NCBI GenBank assembly: GCA_947494675.1
Contig: CANLVP010000001.1
Span: 1,364,001 to 1,428,000, forward strand
DNA from: an uncultured Paracoccaceae bacterium
Lineage (GTDB): Bacteria; Pseudomonadota; Alphaproteobacteria; Rhodobacterales; Rhodobacteraceae
Length of the DNA: 64,000 nt
Direction of reading: 5' to 3'
The position numbers and the translations under genes were made by a program. The stretch's first letter is position 1. Each line of letters begins with the position of its first letter. The notes beneath the pieces were generated by a model, which searched no databases, was not told the origin of the DNA, and saw nothing but the letters and a program-made list of their open reading frames with translations. Shown here one piece after another: positions 52,058 through 61,395 of this stretch.

Positions 52058-52720
52058 ATGGAAGTCACAAGCGCAACAGTGCCAACAACCACATCGACCG
52101 TGGCAGAGACATCGACAAGCGAGATCAGCTCAGACTTTGAGACATTTCTCAAGATGTTGACGGTGCAGATGGAAAATCAGGACCCGCTCAACCCGGTGGA
52201 TTCGTCTGACTATGCCGTCCAGCTCGCGACCTTTTCCGGGGTCGAACAGCAGGTTCAAACGAACGATCTTTTGCGATCTCTCGCGGCACAAATGGGCGCG
52301 GGCGGAATGGCCCAAATGGCGGGCTGGGTCGGAATGGAAGCGCGGACCAATGCACCGGTCAGTTTTGACGGCACCCCGGTGGAGCTTTCAACATCGCCGG
52401 TCGCACTTGCGGATTCAGTTGAATTGGTGGTCACCGACGATCGCGGGTCAGAGGTTCAGAGGCTGGCGATGTCATCCACGGATACTGATGTCACCTGGGC
52501 CGGGGTTACGGCAGACGGCGCACCCCTGCCTGCGGGGCAATACAGCATTGAAGTGGTCAGCAGGTTGCAAGGGCAAGAGATCGGGCGCACCAAGGCGGAG
52601 TCCTACGAGCGCGTGACCGAAGTGCAGTCCAACGCCGGTGAATCCGTGCTTGTTCTGGCATCGGGCACAACGATCCCAGTGACAGAGGTCACGGCCGTGC
52701 GGGAACCCACCACCAACTAG
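52058..52720 (+). CDS. flgD: Hook assembly scaffold FlgD
   Basis: 220 residues. The hallmark N-terminal region is SSDFETFLKMLTVQMENQDPLNPVDSSDYAVQLA-like, followed by FSGVEQQVQTNDLL, and a C-terminal beta domain (DGAPLPAGQYSIEVVSRLQG). The cap guides hook assembly. Its stop codon and that of convergent ubiB are separated by only three bases, with no terminator between them. Confidence 0.93.
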   Translation: MEVTSATVPTTTSTVAETSTSEISSDFETFLKMLTVQMENQDPLNPVDSSDYAVQLATFSGVEQQVQTNDLLRSLAAQMGAGGMAQMAGWVGMEARTNAPVSFDGTPVELSTSPVALADSVELVVTDDRGSEVQRLAMSSTDTDVTWAGVTADGAPLPAGQYSIEVVSRLQGQEIGRTKAESYERVTEVQSNAGESVLVLASGTTIPVTEVTAVREPTTN

Positions 52721-52723
52721 GCA

Positions 52724-54253
52724 CTAAAGAAGTGTTCGGATGGCCCAGGCGCAACCCACAAGAACCCCGCCCAATGCCATCCAGGCAATCCGCGCACGCC
52801 GTCGCTGCGGTTTTGGTGGCGGGGGTGGGTTGTTCAACCGGATCAGCTGTTCCTCAGCGATCCGCGGCAATTGCGGCCCAAACCGCGCCAGAATGCGGGC
52901 CGTTTTCATGAGGTCGTTCATCAGGGCCTTGGGCCCGATGGATTTGGTCACATAATCCTGCACAATGGGCTGTGCGACTTGCCAGATATTCATATGCTGG
53001 TCGAGCGACCGCGCGACACCCTCGACAACCACCATTGTGCGTTGCAGCAGGATCAACTCAGTGCGGGTTTCCATGCCAAACCGCTCGGTCACTTCGAACA
53101 GATATGCAAGCAGGCGCGCCATGGAAATCCGGCTCGCGTCCATGCCAAAGATCGGCTCACCCACGGCACGCAATGCACGCGCAAATTCATCGACGTCACG
53201 GTCAGCGGGCACGTATCCGGCTTCAAAATGAACCTCAGCAACGCGCTGATAATCCTTGCGGATGAATCCAAACAGGATCTCGGCATAGACGCGGCGCGTA
53301 TATTCATCGATCCGCCCCATGATCCCAAAATCATAGGCGATGATGTCCCCATCCGCGGCAACCTTGAGGTTGCCCTGATGCATATCCCCATGGAAATACC
53401 CATCGCGCAGCGCTTGGTTCAAAAAGACTTGCAAGACCCGCGCCGCCAAAGCGCGCCGTTCGTGCCCGGCAGCATCCAGTGCCGCGTTGTCACCGATGTT
53501 TGTGCCTTCCGCCCAATCCAGCGTCATGACCCGGCGGCCCGACAAATGCCAGCGAACGGCGGGCACCTGAAAGCCAGAATCGCCAGCCGTGTTCGCGGCA
53601 AATTCAGACGCAGCAGAGCTTTCCAGCCGCAAATCAAGCTCCCCCATGACCACGCCTTCGAAGTGGGTGATCACCTCCATCGGGCGCAGGCGACGCGACG
53701 CGGGCGACAAAAGCTCAATCGCGCGGGCGGCAAAGTAGAACGCATCGATGTCTTTGCGGAACGCCTTTTCGATTCCTGGACGCAGGACTTTCACGGCCAC
53801 AGCTTCGCCCGTGTCGGCCAAATGCGCCTTGTGGACCTGCGCCAATGACGCGGCTGCAACGGGTTCTGAAAAGCTGGAAAAGACCTCTTCCACCGACAAG
53901 CCGATTTCGCGCTGCACTTCAGCTTTCGCCTCTTCCACGGGGAAGGGCGGCAATTTGTCCTGCAACACGCGCAATTGCACGGCGAGTTCATCGCCAACCA
54001 CGTCTGGACGTGTCGACAAAATTTGCCCAAATTTGATGTAGGCCGGGCCAAGTGCTGTCAGGGCGCGCACGGCGGGCGGCGTCGTCACATCGCCCTTGTA
54101 GCCCAACCATTGGAACGGCCAGACCAGCCCGCGAAAGACACCGCGCAGCAATGGCCCGGCTTCAAACGCATCCAGCACGACCTTCATCGCGCCGGTTCGT
54201 TCCAACGTCGCACCCGTGCGGATCAGGCGAACAATATTGTGAGGCCCGCGCAA
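52724..54253 (-). CDS. ubiB: Ubiquinone biosynthesis protein kinase-like UbiB
   Basis: 509 residues, ABC1/UbiB atypical kinase family. The KxGQ motif region is ALGPAYIKFGQILSTRPD, the Ala-rich nucleotide loop is VAAASLAQVHKAHL, and the catalytic region is YFHGDMHQGNLKVAADGDII and YDFGIMGRIDEYTRR. One or two C-terminal membrane helices (IAWMALGGVLVGCAWAI). It assists ubiquinone synthesis. It follows ubiE by one base on the same strand. Confidence 0.95.
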   Translation of the reverse strand: MRGPHNIVRLIRTGATLERTGAMKVVLDAFEAGPLLRGVFRGLVWPFQWLGYKGDVTTPPAVRALTALGPAYIKFGQILSTRPDVVGDELAVQLRVLQDKLPPFPVEEAKAEVQREIGLSVEEVFSSFSEPVAAASLAQVHKAHLADTGEAVAVKVLRPGIEKAFRKDIDAFYFAARAIELLSPASRRLRPMEVITHFEGVVMGELDLRLESSAASEFAANTAGDSGFQVPAVRWHLSGRRVMTLDWAEGTNIGDNAALDAAGHERRALAARVLQVFLNQALRDGYFHGDMHQGNLKVAADGDIIAYDFGIMGRIDEYTRRVYAEILFGFIRKDYQRVAEVHFEAGYVPADRDVDEFARALRAVGEPIFGMDASRISMARLLAYLFEVTERFGMETRTELILLQRTMVVVEGVARSLDQHMNIWQVAQPIVQDYVTKSIGPKALMNDLMKTARILARFGPQLPRIAEEQLIRLNNPPPPPKPQRRRARIAWMALGGVLVGCAWAIRTLL

Positions 54254-54254
54254 G

Positions 54255-55016
54255 TTACAGCTTCCAACCGGAATGAAGCGCCGCCACGCCCATTGTCATA
54301 TTGCGGTATTTCGCGTTGCCGAAACCGGCGGCCTGCACCATGCCAAGAAAGGTCTCTTGGTCCGGAAACTGCCGGATCGATTCCACCAGATATTGATAGC
54401 TGTCGTAGTCGCCCGCGATCATCTTGCCCATCCGGGGGATCACGTTGAACGAATAGGCGTCATAGGCGGCCTGCATCGCAGGGTTTGGCAATTGGCTGAA
54501 CTCCAGCACCATCAAACGGCCACCGGGTCGCAACACGCGGAAGGCTTCGTTCAATGCCTCTTGCGGACGAGTCACGTTCCGAATGCCAAAGCTGATCGTG
54601 TAGACGTCAAAGGTGTTGTCGGGAAAAGGCAGGGCCATGGCATCGCCCACCACCCAATCAAGGCTGTCGGCCATGCGCGCTGCTTCGGCGCGTTTGCGGC
54701 CCTCGACCAGCATCGGCTCTGTCAGGTCCAACACCGTGGCATGACCAGACCCGGCCCGCTTGAGAAACCGGAACGAAATATCGCCCGTCCCACCAGCCAC
54801 ATCCAACAGCTTTTGACCTGGCCGCGGGGCCAGCCAATCCATCATCGCGTCTTTCCAGATGCGGTGAATGCCCACGGACATAACGTCGTTCATGATGTCA
54901 TATTTGCTGGCCACAGAACTAAAGACACCCTGCACCCGCCCGGCCTTTTCACCCTCGGGCACGGTTTCATTCCCGAAATGCGTGGTCTTTTGGATGTCGT
55001 CGGTCATGTCACTCAT
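54255..55016 (-). CDS. ubiE: Ubiquinone/menaquinone C-methyltransferase UbiE
   Basis: 253 residues. The SAM motif is [17 protein letters not shown], with the family segment [25 protein letters not shown] before it and [21 protein letters not shown] after. It methylates the benzoquinol ring. The start at 55016 (MSDMTDD) is preferred over the longer frame to 55067; an ATG at 55007 is also possible. Its operon with ubiB is the standard Rhodobacterales order. Confidence 0.95.
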   Translation of the reverse strand: MSDMTDDIQKTTHFGNETVPEGEKAGRVQGVFSSVASKYDIMNDVMSVGIHRIWKDAMMDWLAPRPGQKLLDVAGGTGDISFRFLKRAGSGHATVLDLTEPMLVEGRKRAEAARMADSLDWVVGDAMALPFPDNTFDVYTISFGIRNVTRPQEALNEAFRVLRPGGRLMVLEFSQLPNPAMQAAYDAYSFNVIPRMGKMIAGDYDSYQYLVESIRQFPDQETFLGMVQAAGFGNAKYRNMTMGVAALHSGWKL

Positions 55017-55097
55017 TCGCCTTAGTCGGGTCGCAAACGGGTTATACCCATGTGTCCAAAGACACAAATTGTCATTACGCCACAGGAGATAAGGCCA

Positions 55098-55748
55098 ATG
55101 GCCGCACTTGCAATCATTCTCGTGATCGGTGCCGCTCTGCTCGCGGTTTCGGTGTTCGCCGCAATGTTCATTGGTCCCTATGTGATCGCGTGGTTTCTGG
55201 GTAGGAAATTGCGCGATGTGACCTCTCAGAAAGACAGCAAGGGCCGCAGCGTGCAGATGACGGCGCTTGGGCGCACGGGCTATGCCAATTTACCGGTGTC
55301 GGTCGGGTTCGTGGCGGGCTTAGGCACCGATGCGACACCGCAGCAGACCACCAACACGCTGATCCTGCGCCCAACATGGGGAGTGCGAATGACCAGCCTC
55401 GTGTTCTCTGCGCTGCTGATCTACATCGCTTATGTCGGCTACGGCGAACTTGTGCCGGCCTCGCCATACACTTGGCCCGTGATCGGATTGGTGCTGGTTT
55501 ATGGCGTGCTGAGCACTTGGATCTACGAGTTGCGCTATGACCGCGACGGCTTTGTCACCACTGGGTTTTTGCGGACCCGCAAGGAAATGCAATGGCGCGA
55601 TCTGGCGCAGATCACGGACAACGGCCACTACCTTTACGCCTTCAAGACCTTCGATGGCCAAAAGGTCGAGGTGCAGAAATATCTTGTGGGTATCCGCGAT
55701 TTCCTGACCTATGCACGGGATCAAATGGCTTATCACGACAGGCACTAA
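55098..55748 (+). CDS. Membrane protein of unknown function next to mutM
   Basis: 216 residues. Hydrophobic segments lie near residues 3-30 ([20 protein letters not shown]), 95-112 ([17 protein letters not shown]) and 120-140 ([20 protein letters not shown]). The C-terminal part is soluble and may be PH-like ([20 protein letters not shown]). No family is recognised. It starts at 55098 after AGGAGATAAGG and ends one base before mutM, suggesting co-transcription. Confidence 0.75.
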   Translation: MAALAIILVIGAALLAVSVFAAMFIGPYVIAWFLGRKLRDVTSQKDSKGRSVQMTALGRTGYANLPVSVGFVAGLGTDATPQQTTNTLILRPTWGVRMTSLVFSALLIYIAYVGYGELVPASPYTWPVIGLVLVYGVLSTWIYELRYDRDGFVTTGFLRTRKEMQWRDLAQITDNGHYLYAFKTFDGQKVEVQKYLVGIRDFLTYARDQMAYHDRH

Positions 55749-56600
55749 ATGCCCGAACTCCCCGAAGTCGAAACGGTCCGCGCCGGTCTTGCCCCCGTGA
55801 TGGAGGGGCAGTTGATCGCGCGCGCCGACGTTAACCGCCCGGACCTGCGCTGGCCATTCCCCGATGGGATGGCGGATCGTCTGACCGGGGCAAAGGTGCT
55901 GCGGCTGCGTCGGCGGTCCAAATACATCTTGGCGGACCTCAACACCGATGAAACCCTTCTGATTCACCTTGGCATGTCGGGGCGGATGCTGATTTCGGGC
56001 CATACGGTTGGTGATTTTCACCACGAACACCCGGCCCCGGCCAAGCACGATCACGTCGTGCTGCACATGGGGCAGGGCGCGCGGATCACCTTCAACGATG
56101 CCCGCCGTTTTGGCGCGATGGACCTGATGCCGACCGACGGGCAAAACGATCACTGGCTGATCCGCGACCTTGGGCCCGAACCCTTGGGCAATGCGCTGAA
56201 TGACGCCTATCTGATTGAAAAGCTGCAAACCAAAAACACCCCGATCAAAACGGCGCTTCTGGATCAGAAAATCATCGCCGGATTGGGAAATATCTATGTC
56301 TGCGAGGTGCTTTACCGCGCCCGCATCCACCCTGCCCGCAAGGCCGCCCGTATCAGTGCCGCGCGTGTGGCAGGCATGGTTCCCATCATCCGTGATGTCC
56401 TGTCAGAGGCGATTGCCGCAGGCGGTTCATCCCTGCGCGACTACCGCCAAGCGGATGGCGAATTGGGCTATTTCCAGCATGGTTTTCAGGTCTACGACCG
56501 CGAAGGCGACGCCTGCCAAACACCGGGCTGCGACGCTGAAATAAAGCGAATCGTTCAGTCCGGACGCTCATCCTTCTTCTGTCCGCAATGCCAAAGATAG
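55749..56600 (+). CDS. mutM: Formamidopyrimidine-DNA glycosylase MutM (Fpg)
   Basis: 283 residues. The catalytic N-terminal Pro2-Glu3 is present in [15 protein letters not shown] helix-two-turn-helix region ([21 protein letters not shown]) and a C-terminal zinc finger with four cysteines ([12 protein letters not shown] ... FFCPQCQR) follow. It excises oxidised purines such as 8-oxoguanine, relevant in a phototroph exposed to singlet oxygen. Confidence 0.97.
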   Translation: MPELPEVETVRAGLAPVMEGQLIARADVNRPDLRWPFPDGMADRLTGAKVLRLRRRSKYILADLNTDETLLIHLGMSGRMLISGHTVGDFHHEHPAPAKHDHVVLHMGQGARITFNDARRFGAMDLMPTDGQNDHWLIRDLGPEPLGNALNDAYLIEKLQTKNTPIKTALLDQKIIAGLGNIYVCEVLYRARIHPARKAARISAARVAGMVPIIRDVLSEAIAAGGSSLRDYRQADGELGYFQHGFQVYDREGDACQTPGCDAEIKRIVQSGRSSFFCPQCQR

Positions 56601-56661
56601 CTTGATTGCCTGCGCTAGATTTGCGAACCCAAGGGCCTGACCCACGGCAAGGGAGAGCCTG

Positions 56662-57438
56662 ATGGCCTATGAGTCGATCATTGTGGACGTTACCGATTAC
56701 GTGGCACTTATTCGCCTCAACCGCCCCGACGCGCGCAATGCGCTCAACCAGCAACTGCTCACTGAACTATGCGCGGCATTGGACGAGGCGGACGCCAGCG
56801 ACAAGGTGCGCTGCATCGTCATAACTGGCTCAGACAAGGCATTTGCCGCCGGTGCAGATATCACCGAAATGGCCGACAAAACCTTTGTCGACATGTACAC
56901 CAAAGCCTTCTTTCAGGCCGAGGCAGAGCGTTTCGCCAGCATCCGCAAGCCCATCATCGCAGCCGTCGCAGGTTATGCGCTGGGCGGCGGCTGTGAATTG
57001 GCGATGATGTGCGACTTTATCATCGCCGCTGACACCGCAAAGTTTGGCCAGCCCGAGATCAACCTTGGCGTCATCGCAGGCATCGGCGGCACGCAACGTC
57101 TGACCCGTTTTGTCGGCAAATCCAAAGCGATGGACATGCACCTGACGGGCCGCTTCATGGACGCCGAAGAGGCGCTATCGTCTGGCCTCGTCAGCCGCGT
57201 TGTGCCCGCCAAAAAGCTGGTGGATGAGGCGCGCGGTGCCGCCGAAAAGATCGCTGAAAAGTCGCAGATCGCGGCCATGGCGGCCAAGGATGCAGTGAAC
57301 CGGTCCTATGAAACGACCCTCGCCGAGGGCATCAATTACGAACGCCGCCTGTTCCAATCGCTCTTTGCGACCGAGGACCAGAAAGAGGGCATGGCCGCCT
57401 TCCAGGAAAAGCGCGAGGCGCAAGTCCGCGACCGTTAA
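56662..57438 (+). CDS. Enoyl-CoA hydratase/isomerase family protein
   Basis: 258 residues of the crotonase fold. The oxyanion-hole blocks are [17 protein letters not shown] and [19 protein letters not shown], and the catalytic glutamate is in [19 protein letters not shown]. Both glutamates expected for hydration are present, so it probably hydrates short enoyl-CoA in fatty-acid or amino-acid breakdown. Its TAA overlaps the TAA of the convergent gene by two bases. Confidence 0.92.
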   Translation: MAYESIIVDVTDYVALIRLNRPDARNALNQQLLTELCAALDEADASDKVRCIVITGSDKAFAAGADITEMADKTFVDMYTKAFFQAEAERFASIRKPIIAAVAGYALGGGCELAMMCDFIIAADTAKFGQPEINLGVIAGIGGTQRLTRFVGKSKAMDMHLTGRFMDAEEALSSGLVSRVVPAKKLVDEARGAAEKIAEKSQIAAMAAKDAVNRSYETTLAEGINYERRLFQSLFATEDQKEGMAAFQEKREAQVRDR

Positions 57439-58178
57439 AGCCGCGACAAAGTCCCAAAATCACCGGTCAGGCGCAGCCCTCGAAGCTGCGCCATGTGCCA
57501 CGCCAAAACCAGATTGCTCGACAGAACAGGCAGGCCGATTGCCGCTTCAATCGGGGCGATCACGTCGAGCGTGCGCAGGTTGGTGCAAGACAAAAACAGC
57601 GCATCAATCCCACCCTCTGCCGCCAAAGCGGTGGCCGCCGCGATCACCGACGCCCCATCTATCCGCGCGACTTTCGCCTCTTCCGCCTCATCAAAACTGC
57701 CGAAGATGGGTGAAGCCACGCCGTTCTCCGCCAGCGTCGCGCGCAGTGCTGCACTCACCTCTGCGATATAGGGCGACAGAAATCCGATCTTGCGGATATT
57801 GAGTGCCGCACATGCCGCGATCAGGGCCGACACCGGCTCTGTCACCTTGTCCGTCGGAACGCCCTGCCGGACCAATTCCGCGATCGCGTCCGCCCCAATG
57901 ACCGACGTGCCAGAGGTGCAACCATAGCCCACCACATCGAACGCCAATCCGCGCGGCATCAACGCCGCCGCTTGCGGCAGGTCGTGACGCATCGCCGCCA
58001 GCGTGTCGCCCGTCACCTCAGTCGCCGACGGGATCCGCGACACGTAAAGCGTCACATCGTCCACCGGCATCATGCGCCGGAAATCATGCTCAATCGTTTC
58101 ATCCGGTTGCAAAACAATCAGGCCCAGCGTGGCCATTGCGCCCAGCGGTTCGGCGGTGGAATAGGTGAATGTCGTCAT
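57435..58178 (-). CDS. Asp/Glu racemase-superfamily protein (EutA/maleate isomerase-like)
   Basis: 247 residues. Two active-site cysteines typical of the superfamily are visible: [14 protein letters not shown] (Cys about 108) and [15 protein letters not shown] (about 198). This pair also occurs in maleate isomerase, arylmalonate decarboxylase and the ectoine-utilisation protein EutA. With an M24 hydrolase and a PLP enzyme gene directly upstream, EutA-like is the nearest match. It is the last gene of the three-gene operon, overlapping the upstream gene by four bases. Confidence 0.78.
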   Translation of the reverse strand: MTTFTYSTAEPLGAMATLGLIVLQPDETIEHDFRRMMPVDDVTLYVSRIPSATEVTGDTLAAMRHDLPQAAALMPRGLAFDVVGYGCTSGTSVIGADAIAELVRQGVPTDKVTEPVSALIAACAALNIRKIGFLSPYIAEVSAALRATLAENGVASPIFGSFDEAEEAKVARIDGASVIAAATALAAEGGIDALFLSCTNLRTLDVIAPIEAAIGLPVLSSNLVLAWHMAQLRGLRLTGDFGTLSRL

Positions 58179-59308
58179 AGCACCGGCATCTCCCGTCCTG
58201 CGGGGCGCGACAGATATTCCGCCCCGCTTTCGCGGATCACGATGTTCTCCTCATGCACAATCATCCGCCCGTCACGCGTGGCAATCCCCGGCTCCAACGT
58301 CAGCACCATGCCTTCTTCTAGCGGTGTGTGATCATCCGGGATCAGTGAGGGCCATTCCGTCAACTGCATGCCCAGCCCATGCCCATACCGCCCGGCGTCC
58401 GATCCGCCAGCACCACCGGTCAGCACCCGGTCCATCGCATGGAAAAGGTCTGCCGCCGTCTTGCCGGGCCGGGCAAGCGTCATCGCGGCCTCTGTCGCAT
58501 CGATCAACGCCGCATGGGATTTCGCCGCCAATTTACTTGGCAACCCAACGCTGTAATTCCGGTCAAAGTCGCAAAAATAACCTTGCCGCACCAACCCGGT
58601 GTCAAGCATCAGCACGTCGCCGCGCTGCAAAGGTGCCTCTGTCGCGGGTGAGATCACGTCGTCATAACCGTCCTGCCCGGCACCGCCCGCCAGATAAGGA
58701 ACCCAATCCGCCCCTTCCTGCAGGCACAGCATCTGGAACCGGCGGAACACATCCGCCATCGTCACCCCAACGCCCGCGATTTCGTGCACCCTGTCAAAGG
58801 CGCGGTTGGCGATGTCACAGGCCGCGCGGATCGCATCAATCTCGGCGCCAGACTTCACCATGCGCAATCCACGCATCAGGCCGTCGTCCGATACGACCTC
58901 GCAGGCGGCCTGCACTTTGGCGAGGTCTTCCAACGGCATCCGCACATGGGTTTCATGCCCCATCGGCACGGCGACCGGGCCGGGGCAAAGCTCTTGCAAC
59001 GTCGCGATCAACAAGCTCACACCATCGTCGGTCAGATCAGGGGCCCGCCACGTCCGAATGTCAGAAATCCAGCCCCTTGCCATCAGCGGCGCACCAATCG
59101 CTGGGATTACCGCAACTGGATCACCCTGCGCTGGCACGATCACAAACCAAGGCCGCGTCGGGCTTTCCCAGAACCGCGTCAGGAACCCGGTGAAATAGCG
59201 CACCTCTGGTTCCGTCGTCAAAAGCAGCCCGGCAAAGCCCTTGTCGGCCATCACCGCTTGCGCGCGGCGCGTCCGGTCCAGAAATTCGTGGGTTTCAAAG
59301 ACGCTCAC
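58175..59308 (-). CDS. M24-family metallopeptidase (ectoine hydrolase/creatinase-like)
   Basis: 377 residues with the pita-bread fold. Metal ligands can be seen as Asp in VLMLDTGLVRQGYFCDFDR, His in GRYGHGLGMQLTE, and Glu in LTLEPGIATRDGRM and VHEENIVI. Members include Xaa-Pro dipeptidase, creatinase and the ectoine hydrolase DoeA/EutD. The flanking EutA-like and PLP-lyase genes hint at the DoeA/EutD branch, but eutC and eutE/doeB are absent, so the substrate is open. Confidence 0.82.
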   Translation of the reverse strand: MSVFETHEFLDRTRRAQAVMADKGFAGLLLTTEPEVRYFTGFLTRFWESPTRPWFVIVPAQGDPVAVIPAIGAPLMARGWISDIRTWRAPDLTDDGVSLLIATLQELCPGPVAVPMGHETHVRMPLEDLAKVQAACEVVSDDGLMRGLRMVKSGAEIDAIRAACDIANRAFDRVHEIAGVGVTMADVFRRFQMLCLQEGADWVPYLAGGAGQDGYDDVISPATEAPLQRGDVLMLDTGLVRQGYFCDFDRNYSVGLPSKLAAKSHAALIDATEAAMTLARPGKTAADLFHAMDRVLTGGAGGSDAGRYGHGLGMQLTEWPSLIPDDHTPLEEGMVLTLEPGIATRDGRMIVHEENIVIRESGAEYLSRPAGREMPVL

Positions 59309-60345
59309 GCAGGTCCCTCACTCAGGATGCACAACACCCGCGACTGCGCGTCCAACCCGAACATCCCCGCGCCCAGCATCACCGCAACAATCCCCGCACC
59401 ACCCGAAGGTGACGTCGCCAGCCCCGCATCTGCAAGGGCAGGCAGTGCCGCCTCGGCCTCTGCGTCAGTGATCGTAACAAAGTCATCGGCATCCCGCGCC
59501 AAGCCATTTAGCGCAATCAAGGAGGGTTCCTTGCAATCGAGCCGCCCCATGTTGCTGTCGGGTCCTTCGGTCACAACCGCCCGACCCGCCCGCACACTTT
59601 CCATCAGCGCCGGTGCGGCGTCGGGTTCGACCACGATGATCCGGGGGGGATCGCCCCAGACGTGCCGCGCAAAGGCGGCAACCGCACCCGCCAATCCGCC
59701 GACACCCGCCTGTAGAAAGATGTGGGTCGGCACCTCCGCGACCTGTTCAGCGGCCTCTGCCGCCATCTGCACATAGCCTTCCATCAGGCGGTACGGGATC
59801 GCGGTGTAGCCATCCCAAGACGAATCCGACAAAAGCGTCCAATCATTCTGGATCGCGGCGGCTTGTGCTGCGGCCATGCTGGCGGCGTAATCGGCCCCCT
59901 CGCGCACAACGCGCGCACCCTCTGCCGCCAGGCGATCCGCGAAAACCGCGGGCACGGTTTCGGCAATATAGACCACCGACTTTGCACCAAAGATCCTCGC
60001 GCCTGCCGCCACTGACATGCCGTGATTGCCCGCGCTTGCGGTCACATAGGTCCGCCCCCTTGCGGTGCCATCCTCCGCATCGCGGGCAATGACATAGGCC
60101 GCACCCAGCGCCTTGAAACTGCCAAGCCCCATGCGCCCGCGTTCATCCTTCACCCAAAGCGTGGCGACATCCGCCAGCCCGGTGGCACTGACCAACGGCG
60201 TCTGCGCATGTTGCGGACAGCGGGCCAATCGCGCGGCGACCGCCTGTGCATCAACGGACGGAAACGGCGCATCCGCCAAGGATACCGTGGTGCCGCGATG
60301 GGGATTGTGAAAATGTTGCAAGCCTCGCCCCTTATTCTGGTTCAA
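59305..60345 (-). CDS. PLP-dependent lyase (diaminopropionate ammonia-lyase/EutB-like)
   Basis: 346 residues of fold-type II PLP enzymes. The PLP lysine is in LGSFKALGAAYVI; the cofactor phosphate region includes YVTASAGNHGMSVAAGA. Blocks SWDGYTAIPYRLMEGY and NMGRLDCKEPSLIALNGLA resemble diaminopropionate ammonia-lyase more than threonine deaminase. A glycine-rich segment LQAGVGGLAGAVAAF is also present. It heads the minus-strand operon. Its role in ectoine catabolism (EutB) or in degrading a diamino acid is inference. Confidence 0.78.
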   Translation of the reverse strand: MNQNKGRGLQHFHNPHRGTTVSLADAPFPSVDAQAVAARLARCPQHAQTPLVSATGLADVATLWVKDERGRMGLGSFKALGAAYVIARDAEDGTARGRTYVTASAGNHGMSVAAGARIFGAKSVVYIAETVPAVFADRLAAEGARVVREGADYAASMAAAQAAAIQNDWTLLSDSSWDGYTAIPYRLMEGYVQMAAEAAEQVAEVPTHIFLQAGVGGLAGAVAAFARHVWGDPPRIIVVEPDAAPALMESVRAGRAVVTEGPDSNMGRLDCKEPSLIALNGLARDADDFVTITDAEAEAALPALADAGLATSPSGGAGIVAVMLGAGMFGLDAQSRVLCILSEGPA

Positions 60346-60544
60346 ACGACGCTAGACCGCCGCATGGCCAGCCGTCTATCCCGCAGACCGCAATTAGTGC
60401 TTTTCACATGGCCCTGACTTGTCTATACGCGCCGCTGAACATGCGTGTGATGCCCGCTTTGGCAGATTCGGCCGGTCAAAAAACCCGGTGGGGCCACTCA
60501 GGCGCATATAATGTATTTGATGAACCCGAACGAAAGACACAGTC

Positions 60545-60808
60545 ATGGCTAACACAGCACAATCCAAAAAACGCGCCCGCCAGAATGAGGCTCGCTTTGC
60601 CGTCAACAAAATGCGCCGCTCGCGCATCCGCACGCACCTGCGTCAGGTCGAAGAAGCGATTGCCTCTGGCGACGCGAAAGCTGCACAGGAAGCACTGAAA
60701 GCGGCACAGCCAGAACTGATGCGCGGTGTGACCAAAGGTGTGATGCACAAGAACACTGCAGCGCGCAAAATGTCGCGCCTTGCTGCACGCGTTAAGGCTG
60801 TCGGCTAA
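60545..60808 (+). CDS. rpsT: 30S ribosomal protein S20
   Basis: 87 residues, basic and helical: [20 protein letters not shown] and [19 protein letters not shown] with [14 protein letters not shown] at the end, the S20 pattern. A TATAAT hexamer at 60507-60512 is a likely -10 element, with no clear -35. An intrinsic terminator follows. It sits upstream of dnaA as in many alphaproteobacteria. Confidence 0.97.
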   Translation: MANTAQSKKRARQNEARFAVNKMRRSRIRTHLRQVEEAIASGDAKAAQEALKAAQPELMRGVTKGVMHKNTAARKMSRLAARVKAVG

Positions 60809-60850
60809 AAGTCACAGTCGCGTTCCAATGAGCGTGAAAATGAGACTCTC

Positions 60851-60885
60851 AAAGGCGTGCCCAAGCGGCGCGCCTTTTGGTTTTT
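60851..60885 (+). terminator. Intrinsic terminator of rpsT
   Basis: 11-bp stem (60851-60861 with 60867-60877, one T-G wobble), loop CAAGC, followed by TTGGTTTTT. Confidence 0.85.
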
Positions 60886-61395
60886 GGATCATTTGGAAAA
60901 ACTTTTCCCGTCGATTCAAAGGGGTCAGAGATTCGATTTCAGATAGTGCAGAGTCAAGCGCGTTGTTCTGTTGAAGCGGCCCCAAACGAGTTGCTAACTT
61001 GTCCATGCGATTCACATCGTTCCGGGGGGGACATGAGGGTTCAGCACCGATAAGAGCGTCCAGCAACAAAGGCAAATGTTGCACAGTGGCGCCATTGGGA
61101 TAGCGGTGCTGAAAGTCTTGCAAAGGTGATCAGGCGGGTCCGCATTTATGCGGTGCCAATGTCACCTTGGTGTCTGCGAATTACGAGGGTTCACCTCGTC
61201 TGCCGCATCTCTCATCCCCGCGTTGTCGCGGCTTTTGCGACCCCTTGTTTGGGTTGCTGCGGTCGAGGCCTTTGAAGTGGTGGCGGTTTGACCGTCCAAC
61301 GCATGTTGGGCGACTAAAACAGCTGTGTCTGCGGACCAATGTGAACGTGGCAGTCTATGACTGTCGGGCAGGGATTTGGTTTGGAACAGGGCAAA
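60886..61395. other. rpsT-dnaA spacer
   Basis: About 510 bases without a convincing gene. A 103-codon minus-strand frame (60812-61123) has no recognised domain and overlaps the rpsT terminator. I found no cluster of DnaA boxes (TTWTNCACA), so an origin is not supported. A small hairpin GTCGC/GCGAC is visible near 61228-61244. It probably contains the dnaA promoter and leader. Confidence 0.5.

Noticed and set aside
60400-60408. DnaA-box-like CTTTTCACA
   Set aside because: It is a single site with one mismatch to TTWTNCACA and has no others nearby, so it does not support an origin.
60812-61123. 103-codon minus-strand ORF between rpsT and dnaA
   Set aside because: It overlaps the rpsT terminator, has no clear ribosome site and no recognisable domain.
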